In this document: piece after piece, positions 17,534 to 25,642 of the stretch
Numbering within the stretch: position 1 is the first letter of the stretch
Layout: each line of letters starts with the position of its first letter
Assembly (NCBI GenBank): GCA_018818835.1
Contig: JAHIRD010000082.1
Location: forward strand, 1-64,000
DNA length: 64,000 nt
Direction of reading: 5' to 3'
Source of the DNA: Pseudomonadota bacterium
GTDB lineage: Bacteria > Desulfobacterota > Desulfobacteria > Desulfobacterales > Desulfolunaceae
Translations under genes and position numbers: made by a program
The notes under the pieces: generated by a model
What the model was told of the DNA's origin: nothing
The model's input: the letters and a program-made list of their open reading frames with translations, nothing else
The model's database searches: none

Positions 17534-18718
17534 CTATATCTTCTTGTTCTCCAGCAAAGACGTGAGATCTTCACGTGAATAGGCTCCCTTCTTATCCGGT
17601 TTTCTTTCCAGGGTGGCTGGATCGACGGTATAGGGGCCGAACATATGGGTCCATTCACGGGCGATGAGAATTTCCATCAATTCCGACTTCCCGCCGTTTT
17701 TCACTTTTTGGAGTTCTGTGTTCATGATATCAAGGGAGGCATCCACTTCCGGTCCGAAGAGAAACCGCAGATATTCCCTGGGGATTCTCGGCTTGCTTGA
17801 GTCGAGCTTTCCGTCAGTGCCGATTCGCGGAGGAGCCAGGGGAGGAATATAGAACACATTGGGTTGCGTTCCGTATTCGGAATGAAGTGGCAGTGCCACT
17901 TTCCAGACCTTGACCAGCTTGTAGATCAGACTCTTGGGATCATCCACAAAGCCCACCCAGCGGACCCGCCCCGTGCATTGACGGGCACAAGCATTGGGAA
18001 CCTTCTGCTCCAGCCTGGGATAGCAGAAGATGCATTTCATGCTCACATCTTTAATAAAGTTGAAGTAAATAACTTTGTACGGACAGGCTTCCAGACAAAA
18101 GCGATATCCTTTGCAACGGTCCTGGTCAATAACCACGGCCCCGTCCTCTTCGCGTTTATAAATCGCGTTTCTCGGACAGGCATCCAGGCAGGCTGGATAG
18201 GCACAATGGTTACAGATCCTGGGAAGGTAGAAGTAAAAGGAGTTAGGATATTTACCCGTAGCCTGATCCTCATCCCAATTCATGCCCCAGTCCGGTGTGG
18301 TTCCATCCGGGTTTTTGGCCTGGAGATGAACTTCACCTGCCTTGTTGGTGATCACGTCATTCCAGTTATAGGTCCACATATCCCCGAATTCCTTTCGGGT
18401 GGGGTGTTTTCCCCGGATCGGCTCCATGACCTTGCCCCCGAATTTAACCTTGTACCCGCCGCCCATTTTTTCCCAGTCTTTGGGCGAACCCTTGCCAGGC
18501 ATGGTGTTGACCTTGTTCCACCACATGTACTCGCGGCCTTCCATATTGGTCCACAGGGTTTTGCAGGCCATGGAGCAGAGCTGGCACCCGATGCACTTAT
18601 TCAGGTCCATTACCATGCCCACCTGTTTGTCACTTTTTCTTAAATTATCCTTGGCAGCCTCAAAACCCTTGGCCAATTCCTTTTCTCTTGCGGTGAGAGT
18701 ATTCTCTTCGCCAGCCAT
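17534..18718 (-). CDS. Iron-sulfur beta subunit of an ethylbenzene dehydrogenase-like molybdoenzyme
   Basis: A 394-residue protein from ATG 18718; the ATG six bases upstream abuts the AAAGGAG site too closely. It carries four cysteine groups as in NarH/EbdB/DdhB: CIGCQLCSMACKTLW (about 40), CNHCAYPACLDACP, CKGYRFCLEACPYK and CIFCYPRLEQKVPNACARQC. The Tyr in CKGY, where a fourth Cys would sit, fits the [3Fe-4S] cluster of this family; the other three should be [4Fe-4S]. It relays electrons from alpha to the haem b of gamma. It has no signal peptide, so it would be exported by hitch-hiking with the Tat-targeted alpha subunit. Long inserts between clusters resemble EbdB rather than simple DmsB proteins. 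Confidence 0.92.
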   Translation of the reverse strand: MAGEENTLTAREKELAKGFEAAKDNLRKSDKQVGMVMDLNKCIGCQLCSMACKTLWTNMEGREYMWWNKVNTMPGKGSPKDWEKMGGGYKVKFGGKVMEPIRGKHPTRKEFGDMWTYNWNDVITNKAGEVHLQAKNPDGTTPDWGMNWDEDQATGKYPNSFYFYLPRICNHCAYPACLDACPRNAIYKREEDGAVVIDQDRCKGYRFCLEACPYKVIYFNFIKDVSMKCIFCYPRLEQKVPNACARQCTGRVRWVGFVDDPKSLIYKLVKVWKVALPLHSEYGTQPNVFYIPPLAPPRIGTDGKLDSSKPRIPREYLRFLFGPEVDASLDIMNTELQKVKNGGKSELMEILIAREWTHMFGPYTVDPATLERKPDKKGAYSREDLTSLLENKKI

Positions 18719-18758
18719 AACCATCTCCTTTATCTGTTAAGTAAACGATCGATGTGGA

Positions 18759-19427
18759 TCACCCTTCCAGGACCAATTCGCGCCATTCCTTGCTAAAGGC
18801 CTTGACACCGCCTCGTTCCCCGTTGTTTCCTTCCCAGACGGCAAAACCAATTCCAATGGTCCCTCCGGGTTTGAACTCCACCGTTTCCTCATCTTTACCG
18901 GAAACCTTTAACGGACGTGACATAACCAACCGCCAGGCTTTATTGTTCCAGCTTGAGTGGGACTGAACCGACGACTTTTTCGTGTAGGTTGACGTGGAAA
19001 GGCCATGGGCAACCTGATTTTTTGGTTTTTCTTTAAAATCGGGACGCCAGTACCAGGAATTGGTAGGGTACTCCTTGGATCCCATTTCTTTGATCTGGGT
19101 CTGATCAATGGCACCAAAGGGAAAAAGAACCCCCAGGCCGTCAGGAAAGACGTTGATATCTCCAATTTCGCGGTTGGGATTTGAACTCGACCATTCAAAA
19201 TAGAAAAAGATGTTTTCCGTGTTATGAACGCTGAAAACACTCAATTCTTTGACCGCACCGATCTTCTTCTCATCGTATACGCCCTTAATATAGGGAGACG
19301 GTTGATTGGCCAAGGGTGTTCCCGTAGTTTCAACCTTGACCTTGGCGCAGCTTTTCCAGAAAGCGTTATCGCTGTCCAGCAACTCGCCGTTACTTTTGCT
19401 TGTTTTTTTACATATGATTTTTTCCAT
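18759..19427 (-). CDS. Haem b-binding gamma subunit, ethylbenzene dehydrogenase-related
   Basis: A 222-residue protein with the EbdC/DdhC/SerC pattern: an N-terminal 'DSDNAFWKSCAKVKVETTG' strand region, 'VFSVHNTENIFFYFEWSSS', 'NPNREIG', and a late 'WRLVMSRPLK' with 'GIGFAVWEGNNGERGGVKAFS' near the end. In this family the subunit binds one haem b through Met and Lys and passes electrons to a periplasmic acceptor. The Met in 'RLVMSRPL' and the Lys in 'GGVKAFS' are plausible ligands. I see no signal peptide; DdhC-type proteins have their own, so export here would be as part of the folded complex. It lies between alpha and beta, an order (alpha-gamma-beta-delta) different from ebdABCD. Confidence 0.87.
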   Translation of the reverse strand: MEKIICKKTSKSNGELLDSDNAFWKSCAKVKVETTGTPLANQPSPYIKGVYDEKKIGAVKELSVFSVHNTENIFFYFEWSSSNPNREIGDINVFPDGLGVLFPFGAIDQTQIKEMGSKEYPTNSWYWRPDFKEKPKNQVAHGLSTSTYTKKSSVQSHSSWNNKAWRLVMSRPLKVSGKDEETVEFKPGGTIGIGFAVWEGNNGERGGVKAFSKEWRELVLEG

Positions 19428-19468
19428 CTGTTACCTCGCTATAGATGCGTTCATGTTCGTTACCTGTC

Positions 19469-22444
19469 TCACGCCTTTTCCACTTCAACCGAAACAGCCC
19501 GGTCAATGGGTTGGGCGCACCAGTTCCAGCGCCAGTAATGGAGGTGCCCGTAGTTATTGACCAGATCCAGCCACTTGATCACGCCGGGAATGACCGTATC
19601 GTAACTTTTCCAGCCTTCAAACATGAACGGTTCCCAGGCATGATAAATAATCACCTGGCCCGGGGTGGCCTCATCCTTATGTGAACGTGCCGACGACGTG
19701 ATTTTCACATGAATCTTGAAGTCGTCAAAATCGTTGTGAACCCTGGCCAGATCGCCGTCTTTGATGCCTCTCTTGTCCGCGTCTTCCGGACTCATAAACA
19801 TAAAGGGCCGTCCCTGATGGGTTCTTAACAGCTGCTGGTTGGTAACCCAGATGGAATGGACACTCCACCTCTGGTGTCCGCTGGTCATTCTCAAAGGATA
19901 ATTACCACCCATCTTCGGGTTGTCCTTGTGGACAGGCAGTTGTTCTTTAGCTTCCAGGAACCAGTCGTGATCGATATAAAACTGCATACGCCGGTTGTAC
20001 GTGGGATAGGGAAGTTTTTTCTCACCCGTATGCCAGGTCAGCGGCACAATGGGCTCGTCCGGCTTAATATCCGTGGCCAGATTCATGCTCACGGCATCAA
20101 AGGGCGATACATTGGTGAATCGAACGATCCCTTCCTTTCTCATCTTGGCAAGGTCTGTTCCCGCAGGAAGATTGCCCAGAAAAACGCTTGTGGTCAGGGC
20201 ATCTTCAAAGATTTCCTCAAAAGTTTCCGCCCCCATCATGGTCTGCCATTCGCCGAAACGGCTCAAATCCACATCGTTGTTTTCGGTCCGGCAGATCATA
20301 TTTTCCTGAGCATAGCGGTACTCTTCCATGGGAGGAATCCGTGGGGTAAATCGTGTTTGACCTCGTCGTTTTGCGACCTCTTCGATTTTTTTACCCAACA
20401 TGACACAGATTTCCCATTCCATCTTGGATTCGCCCACCGGTTTGACTGCATCTTCGGTTATCGTCAACCACGGCACATGGGGCGTGGGGAACCGTGTGTC
20501 AAGTTTTTCATAAAAACCGGCACAGGGCAGTGCATAATCGCCGTACAGAAGGGTGGTGCTCCAGCGTGTCTCAAACCCGAAAATCAGTTTGTATTTTTTC
20601 CAGAGGGAATCCAGGATGTTTTTATTCCAGCCTCTGTTCTTACGTGCGGGATTGGTTCCACACCAGCAATAAACCGTCGGTTCCTGACCCAAGGCAGGCC
20701 GGATAAACCCTTCCCACCAGCCTTTGGTAACGGCCTCGTTGTAATAGTCTGAAAATTCCCGTTTCATGGTGGGGCAATGCCAATCCTTATTGTCCCAGCT
20801 TTTCTTGTAATCGGAATGCTCGTAATACAGAAAGGCCGGGACCGTCTGATTGACCAGCATGCGATCATAGACCTCTTCGATTTTGATGGCTGCCATCTCA
20901 TCGGTCATGGTCGGGTCTTTACGTTTTATGGCATTCAAGCCCCGCTTCAACGTGGGAAGTTCTTTGGCCAATCCCTTGAATCCTTTTTGCCCTTTGAAGA
21001 TCTGAGCCAGGGCACCCTCAAACAACGATTCGGCCCAGCCTCTTATACCGCTGCCCTTGTTACCGATACTTCCGGTCAAGGCCAGAATCAGGCACATGGT
21101 TCGCTCGATAAGATCGCCATGATAGTATTTGGAGGAGTTCCAGCCCACCAGGATCTGGATATGGCCCTGGGCTTTGTGACATTTTTCCGCAAGCCGCCGA
21201 ATGGTGTCCGGATGGGTTTTACAAACCTTGGAGGCTTGTTCCGGGGTATACTCCTTGTTAAGCATAATTTTCAGTTGGTTGAAAACCGGTTCTACCTTAA
21301 CTGTTTTTCCGTTTTTCAGAGTGACCGTGTACTGGCCTTCCAGGGCGGGATCACAGGGAAGTTTCAATGTTTCAAGGGGGGCTTTGACCGGCTTTTGATT
21401 TTTAGAATCCCACATGTAAAACTGGTCCTTCCTGCCGCCCTCCATCTCTTCCGCATTGACAAACTGGGCATTATCCAGCCGGACCAGAAGCGGTAGATCT
21501 GTCTGTTCTTTCACAAAACCCCAATTGACCCAATTCTTTTCGATCAAGACCTGACAGACCGAATTACCAAGGGCCGCATCTGTTCCCATTTCCACGGGGA
21601 TGTGCTCATCCACGTGCATGGACGACGGATTGTAGTCCGGCGCGATGGACACGATTTCAGCTCCGTTATACCGGGCTTCTGAAATAAAATGGTAGGAAGG
21701 AATACGCGTGTAAACCGGATTCATATGCCAAATCAGATGCAGTTTACCAAAATACCATCCATCCACCGAATCCATGAACTGAAACTTGCCGAAGGTTTCA
21801 TAAATCCCCCGGTTAAAGTCCCCGATGGTGGAATCGATGTCCAGGGCCGTCCCACCCAGACCTGCGAAAAGTCTGTGTGCAGCCATCATGTGAATATACC
21901 CGCCATTTCCCGGTCCACTTTCGAAAATCAGGGATTCCGGCCCCTGATCCACCAAACCGTCGATAATTTTTTCTGCGATTTCTGTCGTGCACTGGTCCCA
22001 ACTGATGCGTTGCCATTTACCGCTGCCTCGGCCACCCGTCTGTTTCATGGGGTATTTCAATCGGTCCGGGTTGTACATCTGAATGCTGTAGGATGCGCCT
22101 TTCTGGCATCCCCTGGGGTTAAAATCAGGCCCGGACGGATCAATGACCGGGTATTTGGCGGCCTGCTCTTCCCTGAACACGATGCCGTCCTTGGAGTAGA
22201 CCCGCCACAAGCAGTTACCGGGGTAACAATCCACAAGATGGGTTCCCCAGCTCACTTTATCCCAGGTCCATTCCTTTCGGTGCAAATCTTCCCATCCGGA
22301 ATATTCCCAGTCGTTGATCAACTTTTCTGTTGCATTGGCCATGGTGTTCCCTCCCAGAAAACCAAGGGAGTTCAACGAGAGAATGGTCACCGCCGCACCG
22401 GTACTCTTCAGAAATGTTCTCCGGGAGATTTTGAAATCTGTCAT
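19469..22444 (-). CDS. Molybdopterin alpha subunit, ethylbenzene dehydrogenase / C-H hydroxylase type
   Basis: About 991 residues from ATG 22444 (AGAGG upstream; the longer frame would need a TTG start). It has a Tat signal (SRRTFLKSTGAAVTILSLNS) and the type II DMSO-reductase FS0 ligands: HLVDCYPGNC followed by NPRGCQKG about 35 residues on. The His in place of the first Cys is typical of NarG/EbdA/DdhA. DIDSTIGDFNRG lies where the Mo-coordinating Asp is expected, and 'HIPVEMGTDAALGNSV' and 'MTSGHQRWSVHS' belong to pterin binding. Relatives hydroxylate unactivated C-H bonds with water (ethylbenzene, p-cymene, alkane C2, sterol C25) or oxidise dimethyl sulfide. The substrate cannot be read from sequence. 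It would act in the periplasm with the beta and gamma subunits. Confidence 0.93.
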   Translation of the reverse strand: MTDFKISRRTFLKSTGAAVTILSLNSLGFLGGNTMANATEKLINDWEYSGWEDLHRKEWTWDKVSWGTHLVDCYPGNCLWRVYSKDGIVFREEQAAKYPVIDPSGPDFNPRGCQKGASYSIQMYNPDRLKYPMKQTGGRGSGKWQRISWDQCTTEIAEKIIDGLVDQGPESLIFESGPGNGGYIHMMAAHRLFAGLGGTALDIDSTIGDFNRGIYETFGKFQFMDSVDGWYFGKLHLIWHMNPVYTRIPSYHFISEARYNGAEIVSIAPDYNPSSMHVDEHIPVEMGTDAALGNSVCQVLIEKNWVNWGFVKEQTDLPLLVRLDNAQFVNAEEMEGGRKDQFYMWDSKNQKPVKAPLETLKLPCDPALEGQYTVTLKNGKTVKVEPVFNQLKIMLNKEYTPEQASKVCKTHPDTIRRLAEKCHKAQGHIQILVGWNSSKYYHGDLIERTMCLILALTGSIGNKGSGIRGWAESLFEGALAQIFKGQKGFKGLAKELPTLKRGLNAIKRKDPTMTDEMAAIKIEEVYDRMLVNQTVPAFLYYEHSDYKKSWDNKDWHCPTMKREFSDYYNEAVTKGWWEGFIRPALGQEPTVYCWCGTNPARKNRGWNKNILDSLWKKYKLIFGFETRWSTTLLYGDYALPCAGFYEKLDTRFPTPHVPWLTITEDAVKPVGESKMEWEICVMLGKKIEEVAKRRGQTRFTPRIPPMEEYRYAQENMICRTENNDVDLSRFGEWQTMMGAETFEEIFEDALTTSVFLGNLPAGTDLAKMRKEGIVRFTNVSPFDAVSMNLATDIKPDEPIVPLTWHTGEKKLPYPTYNRRMQFYIDHDWFLEAKEQLPVHKDNPKMGGNYPLRMTSGHQRWSVHSIWVTNQQLLRTHQGRPFMFMSPEDADKRGIKDGDLARVHNDFDDFKIHVKITSSARSHKDEATPGQVIIYHAWEPFMFEGWKSYDTVIPGVIKWLDLVNNYGHLHYWRWNWCAQPIDRAVSVEVEKA

Positions 22445-22509
22445 GTTTTCCTCTCTTTTCAATGCTTAACGTTATTAACAAATTGCCCGCTTAAGTCTTT
22501 ACTGCTATT

Positions 22510-23142
22510 TTATCTATATGCCTGTTTACGGCTTATCTCATGGGCTTCGGATATCATTTCAGGCGTATTCACATTAAAAAATGAAACCAGGTTTTGATCA
22601 GCTTCGCGAAGGTATTCTTCGCTGACTGTGGCCACATTCAGACATGTGAATATATCCGTCACCTTGTACCTTTTGCAGAGGAGATGTCGTTCGATGACAC
22701 GAAGACATTCCTTGGAATATATGGCGAACAAGGGTTCATAACCTGCGGATGTCATTGGAACGATCACGTCGAAAGCAGGATGGATCATACCCAGGATCTT
22801 CTCGATCAATTCTTTTTTGATAAACGGGGCATCGCAGGCCACAAAAAAAGCATTTTGATTCCGGATAGCTGTCAAACCAGCATGGATCCCTGTCAATGAG
22901 CATCTATCCGTGAAATAATCGCTCACCATGTTGATTCCAAGATCGCGGTAAGCATTCATATCATTGGTCACCAGGACCAGATCCTCGAACAGGGGGCGCA
23001 TCACTGAGAGAATACGGTCAATGATTCTCACACCCCTTAGGTCGATCATGGCCTTGTTTTGCCCGCCATGCCTGGAATTTCTGCCACCGGACAGAATAAC
23101 TCCGCTACAACCTGTTTTTTTTATGACTGTTCTGTCTGACAT
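22510..23142 (-). CDS. mobA: Molybdenum cofactor guanylyltransferase MobA
   Basis: A 210-residue nucleotidyltransferase with the MobA signature GVILSGGRNSRHGGQNKAM (about 14-32), the 'SLTGIHAGL' loop, and 'AFFVACDAPFI' with the metal-binding Asp. It transfers GMP to Mo-molybdopterin, giving the bis-MGD cofactor that DMSO-reductase-family enzymes need. It sits directly between the ferredoxin-like gene (21 bp) and the alpha subunit (65 bp from the chosen start), with AGAGGA before the ATG, so cofactor maturation is co-expressed with its client enzyme. The Arg-His in SRHGG where most MobA have SRMGG is a mild variation. Confidence 0.9.
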   Translation of the reverse strand: MSDRTVIKKTGCSGVILSGGRNSRHGGQNKAMIDLRGVRIIDRILSVMRPLFEDLVLVTNDMNAYRDLGINMVSDYFTDRCSLTGIHAGLTAIRNQNAFFVACDAPFIKKELIEKILGMIHPAFDVIVPMTSAGYEPLFAIYSKECLRVIERHLLCKRYKVTDIFTCLNVATVSEEYLREADQNLVSFFNVNTPEMISEAHEISRKQAYR

Positions 23143-23163
23143 GGGTCCTCTTTCACCTGAATG

Positions 23164-23448
23164 TCACGTGGCAGCCAAGGCTTCCATGTGAATTGCATTC
23201 CATGGACACCCCTTGAGCATAATTCCCTGATCACCAGCAGACACACAGGCTTCACATCCAATACAGATTTTTTCATTCACCGTCATGAGGGTGAATGGAT
23301 ACGCGTCCGGATCCTTGACCAGGCTTAAGGCCCCGCGTTTGCAATAGACAAGGCAGACCGGAGCACCACCACAGCCCGTACACCAGGGGGCGACCACTGC
23401 GACCTTTCTGGCCTTCTTTGATTTCACCAAAACGGACGTTTGATTCAT
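23164..23448 (-). CDS. Ferredoxin-like protein with two Fe-S clusters
   Basis: A 94-residue protein. The open frame reaches 23619, but that part lies inside the Rieske gene; the ATG at 23448 follows the Rieske stop by one base. It has one atypical cluster site, CTGCGGAPVCLVYC (C-x2-C-x5-C-x3-C), and one C-x2-C-x2-C-x11-CP site (CIGCEACVSAGDQG, then CPW). The layout resembles the HybA/DmsB-type electron-transfer modules but is much shorter. No signal peptide or TM segment is visible, so it is either cytoplasmic or exported with a partner. Tight coupling to the Rieske gene suggests it belongs to the electron-transfer chain of this operon, possibly as a link at the cytochrome b complex. Confidence 0.85.
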   Translation of the reverse strand: MNQTSVLVKSKKARKVAVVAPWCTGCGGAPVCLVYCKRGALSLVKDPDAYPFTLMTVNEKICIGCEACVSAGDQGIMLKGCPWNAIHMEALAAT

Positions 23449-23449
23449 C

Positions 23450-24028
23450 TCATGCAACCCGGATATAGATTTTCTGTTTTTCAAACTCTTTCTGGGAATA
23501 AACCAGGGCTGTATCCACAATGATGCGTTTTTCGCTGTCCATGCTAATATGGTGCCTGTCAAGGGGCCGGGGGGCAGGCCCGGCAAATTCATGCCCATTG
23601 GAGCGGAACTCACTGCCATGACACGGACATTTGAAAATATTCAGGTCTTCGAACCAGTTGACAGTACAGCCCAGGTGGGTGCATCGTGCATACAAGGCAA
23701 AGATCCGTTCCTTGTCTCTTACGACAAAAAAACGATGATCTTTTTTAAATCGTGTATCCACTGAAATGACGCCATACTGATCCGGCTTTTCATCGCTGAC
23801 AAAATCATGGATTCCCCCGATGATATATTTACTGGGCGGATGAAACACCACAGAGGGATACAAGAACCGGAGGTTTTCAAAAAGACCGACTCCAAGGGTG
23901 GTGGCCACCACCCCCCATCCGAACACCGATATGCTTTTGTCCAGAAAAGCCCTTCGTGATAAGCCTTCATCCGTATGACCAGTGGAATGTTCCGGTATCG
24001 CGTGTGAATGATTGAATGGAGAACTCAT
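23450..24028 (-). CDS. Rieske iron-sulfur protein of a bc complex
   Basis: A 192-residue protein with a twin-arginine motif (LSRRAFLDKS, 23-32), an N-terminal membrane anchor (about 35-52) and a Rieske domain. CTHLGC (116-121) and CPCHGS (134-139) give the [2Fe-2S] ligands Cys116, His118, Cys134 and His137, with Cys121-Cys136 as the likely disulfide. 'GPAPRPLDRH' is the usual following loop. It would sit on the periplasmic face and pass electrons between quinone and cytochrome c. It is separated from its cytochrome b partners (15876 and 14787) by the molybdoenzyme genes, an arrangement that ties the complex genetically to the enzyme. Confidence 0.93.
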   Translation of the reverse strand: MSSPFNHSHAIPEHSTGHTDEGLSRRAFLDKSISVFGWGVVATTLGVGLFENLRFLYPSVVFHPPSKYIIGGIHDFVSDEKPDQYGVISVDTRFKKDHRFFVVRDKERIFALYARCTHLGCTVNWFEDLNIFKCPCHGSEFRSNGHEFAGPAPRPLDRHHISMDSEKRIIVDTALVYSQKEFEKQKIYIRVA

Positions 24029-24071
24029 GGTTTATTCCCTTAGATGAATTAAGTAAAACAAAAGTGATTGT

Positions 24072-24290
24072 TTAGCTTTTTTGAAAATAAAAATACCGAA
24101 TACATTCCATAATCGAGACACAAACAAACAGAACGCCAGCCACCACAAGATATTCAACCCACTCATAAAAGTAGGGGTCTGCAAACATGGTCTGCCGATT
24201 GAAAAAATAATACATGCCGTTTGACGCGATAAAATAAATGGCCGTAATCAGACCTGAATACAGAAGAGATTTGATAATTTTTTTCAGCAT
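24072..24290 (-). CDS. Small two-helix membrane protein, unknown function
   Basis: A 72-residue protein with two hydrophobic segments (about 8-24 and 47-65) separated by an aromatic loop (YYFFNRQTMFADPYFYEWVEY). It is the first gene of the minus-strand operon, 43 bp ahead of the Rieske gene, with a G-rich ribosome binding site. Its position suggests a small accessory or assembly subunit of the Rieske/b complex; I recognise no family. Confidence 0.65.
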   Translation of the reverse strand: MLKKIIKSLLYSGLITAIYFIASNGMYYFFNRQTMFADPYFYEWVEYLVVAGVLFVCVSIMECIRYFYFQKS

Positions 24291-24928
24291 GGTACCCCCG
24301 GTTTATGATTATGGAACATTTAGTTAATGATAAAGAGTCTTACATCGTGTCCTGATTTTGTGCCTTCTCGGGTTTTCAAAATAACACCGCCATGCATAGG
24401 ATTACGAATACGCTACGACCTTAAATACAGCGCCAAGGTGACGATGGTACAGCTAACCTTAACCAAAATTTACAATCTCTGGATAAACACTAAATAGACA
24501 ATGATAAACAATTTATGAAAAGTTCTGCTTTGCACTTTTAATATTAAGCCTCCGCCTCTTTGTCAAGTTCTTTTTTAGCGGATGTTAATTTTTTCACCCA
24601 GCCCATTTTAAGCATGGTTTTTAGTAATAGCAAAATTGCAAATAACTGATAATATTCTGTAATAATGCAGATATAAGCGTTTCAAACACAAATTATCTCC
24701 ATGATATGCCAGCCATGTCCCAGCCAAATTACCCTCAAATCAGCCCGATCCATACACAGCAAATTATCTTATAATTTAAGGAAACTATCAATTAACAGGA
24801 GAAATTTTCGAGATTTTTTTGTACCGACGTAGAATTTATAGTTGACCTTTTCACTTCGTATAAATAAAGTAAATCAAATCACGTCTGATACATTATCATT
24901 TGCACATAATTATTAAGGAGGTCGCCCA
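24291..24928. promoter_or_regulatory. Divergent promoter region of the molybdoenzyme operon and the fmdE-moaA-tatA side
   Basis: A 638-bp AT-rich spacer between divergent operons, so it should contain the main promoters for both. No gene is visible. I could not fix a sigma-54 or sigma-70 promoter with confidence. A strong ribosome binding site AAGGAGGT ends the region, six bases before the ATG at 24929. The length leaves room for regulator binding sites or an RNA leader. Confidence 0.55.
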
Positions 24929-25501
24929 ATGATTTGCGGTAGAACACCTGAAGAATTGCTTTGTGAAATCCAAGGGTTTCATGGATTTGTAGCACCCGGC
25001 CTATTGATCGGCGCGTTTATGATCGACAAGGCATACAAAGTCATAGACAAAACCATTGAAGCCGATGCCATTGTGGAAACCAAACACTGTCTGCCGGACG
25101 CCCTTCAAATCTTCACCCCATGCACCGTGGGCAACGGCTGGCTGAAAATTCTGGATCTGGATAAATTCGCCCTGACCCTGTATGACAGACACACTCTGGA
25201 CGGATTCCGCATCTGGCTGGATCTTGATAAAGCCAAAAACCATCCCAACATCTACAACTGGTTCATGGGCCTTGTATCAAAAAAAGATCTACCCAAAGAC
25301 ATCCTGATAGACGCCATTTTCAAAGCCGGTTCCGATATACTTTCCTGGGAAAAGATCCATGTGGTCCAATACGGATCCCGAGAAAAAAAGGGCGCCATCA
25401 ATGTCTGCGACCTCTGTCATGAGGCCCACGCAGCGTCCCAGGGGAAAACATGCTTTGCCTGCCAGGGGCACAGTTACTATGATCGCCTTGTCATGGCATG
25501 A
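24929..25501 (+). CDS. FmdE-like protein (formylmethanofuran dehydrogenase subunit E family)
   Basis: A 190-residue protein with the FmdE core: 'GFHGFVAPGLLIGAFMIDKA' near the start (the conserved HG-x(3)-PG), a CLPDALQ segment and 'TVGNGWLKILDLDKFALTLYD' in the middle, then a C-terminal zinc-ribbon-like CDLCHEAH...CFACQGHSYYD. In bacteria FmdE proteins are commonly found beside molybdo- or tungstoenzyme genes, but their biochemical role is not settled. Here it opens the plus-strand set with moaA and tatA, divergent from the molybdoenzyme operon, consistent with an accessory role in Mo cofactor or metal handling. It has a strong ribosome binding site. Confidence 0.8.
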   Translation: MICGRTPEELLCEIQGFHGFVAPGLLIGAFMIDKAYKVIDKTIEADAIVETKHCLPDALQIFTPCTVGNGWLKILDLDKFALTLYDRHTLDGFRIWLDLDKAKNHPNIYNWFMGLVSKKDLPKDILIDAIFKAGSDILSWEKIHVVQYGSREKKGAINVCDLCHEAHAASQGKTCFACQGHSYYDRLVMA

Positions 25502-25642
25502 CACGGTTTTTAAAATTATAGCATACGTAAAAAAATCTTGACAAACACCCAAAAAGACGATCTAACAAGTTCGTAGTCTTACTTTGTACTTTTTCCATCA
25601 TTTTTTTCATTTCTCGTTATAAGATACACATGAGGTCATGAC

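Noticed and set aside
19856-22597. Long plus-strand frames (239-302 codons) across the alpha subunit and mobA genes
   Set aside because: Antisense to strongly conserved genes; residue composition (His, Gly, Phe, Arg-rich) is that of a reverse frame.
23449-23619. N-terminal extension of the ferredoxin-like protein
   Set aside because: It lies wholly within the Rieske coding sequence in another frame; the ATG at 23448 directly follows the Rieske stop.
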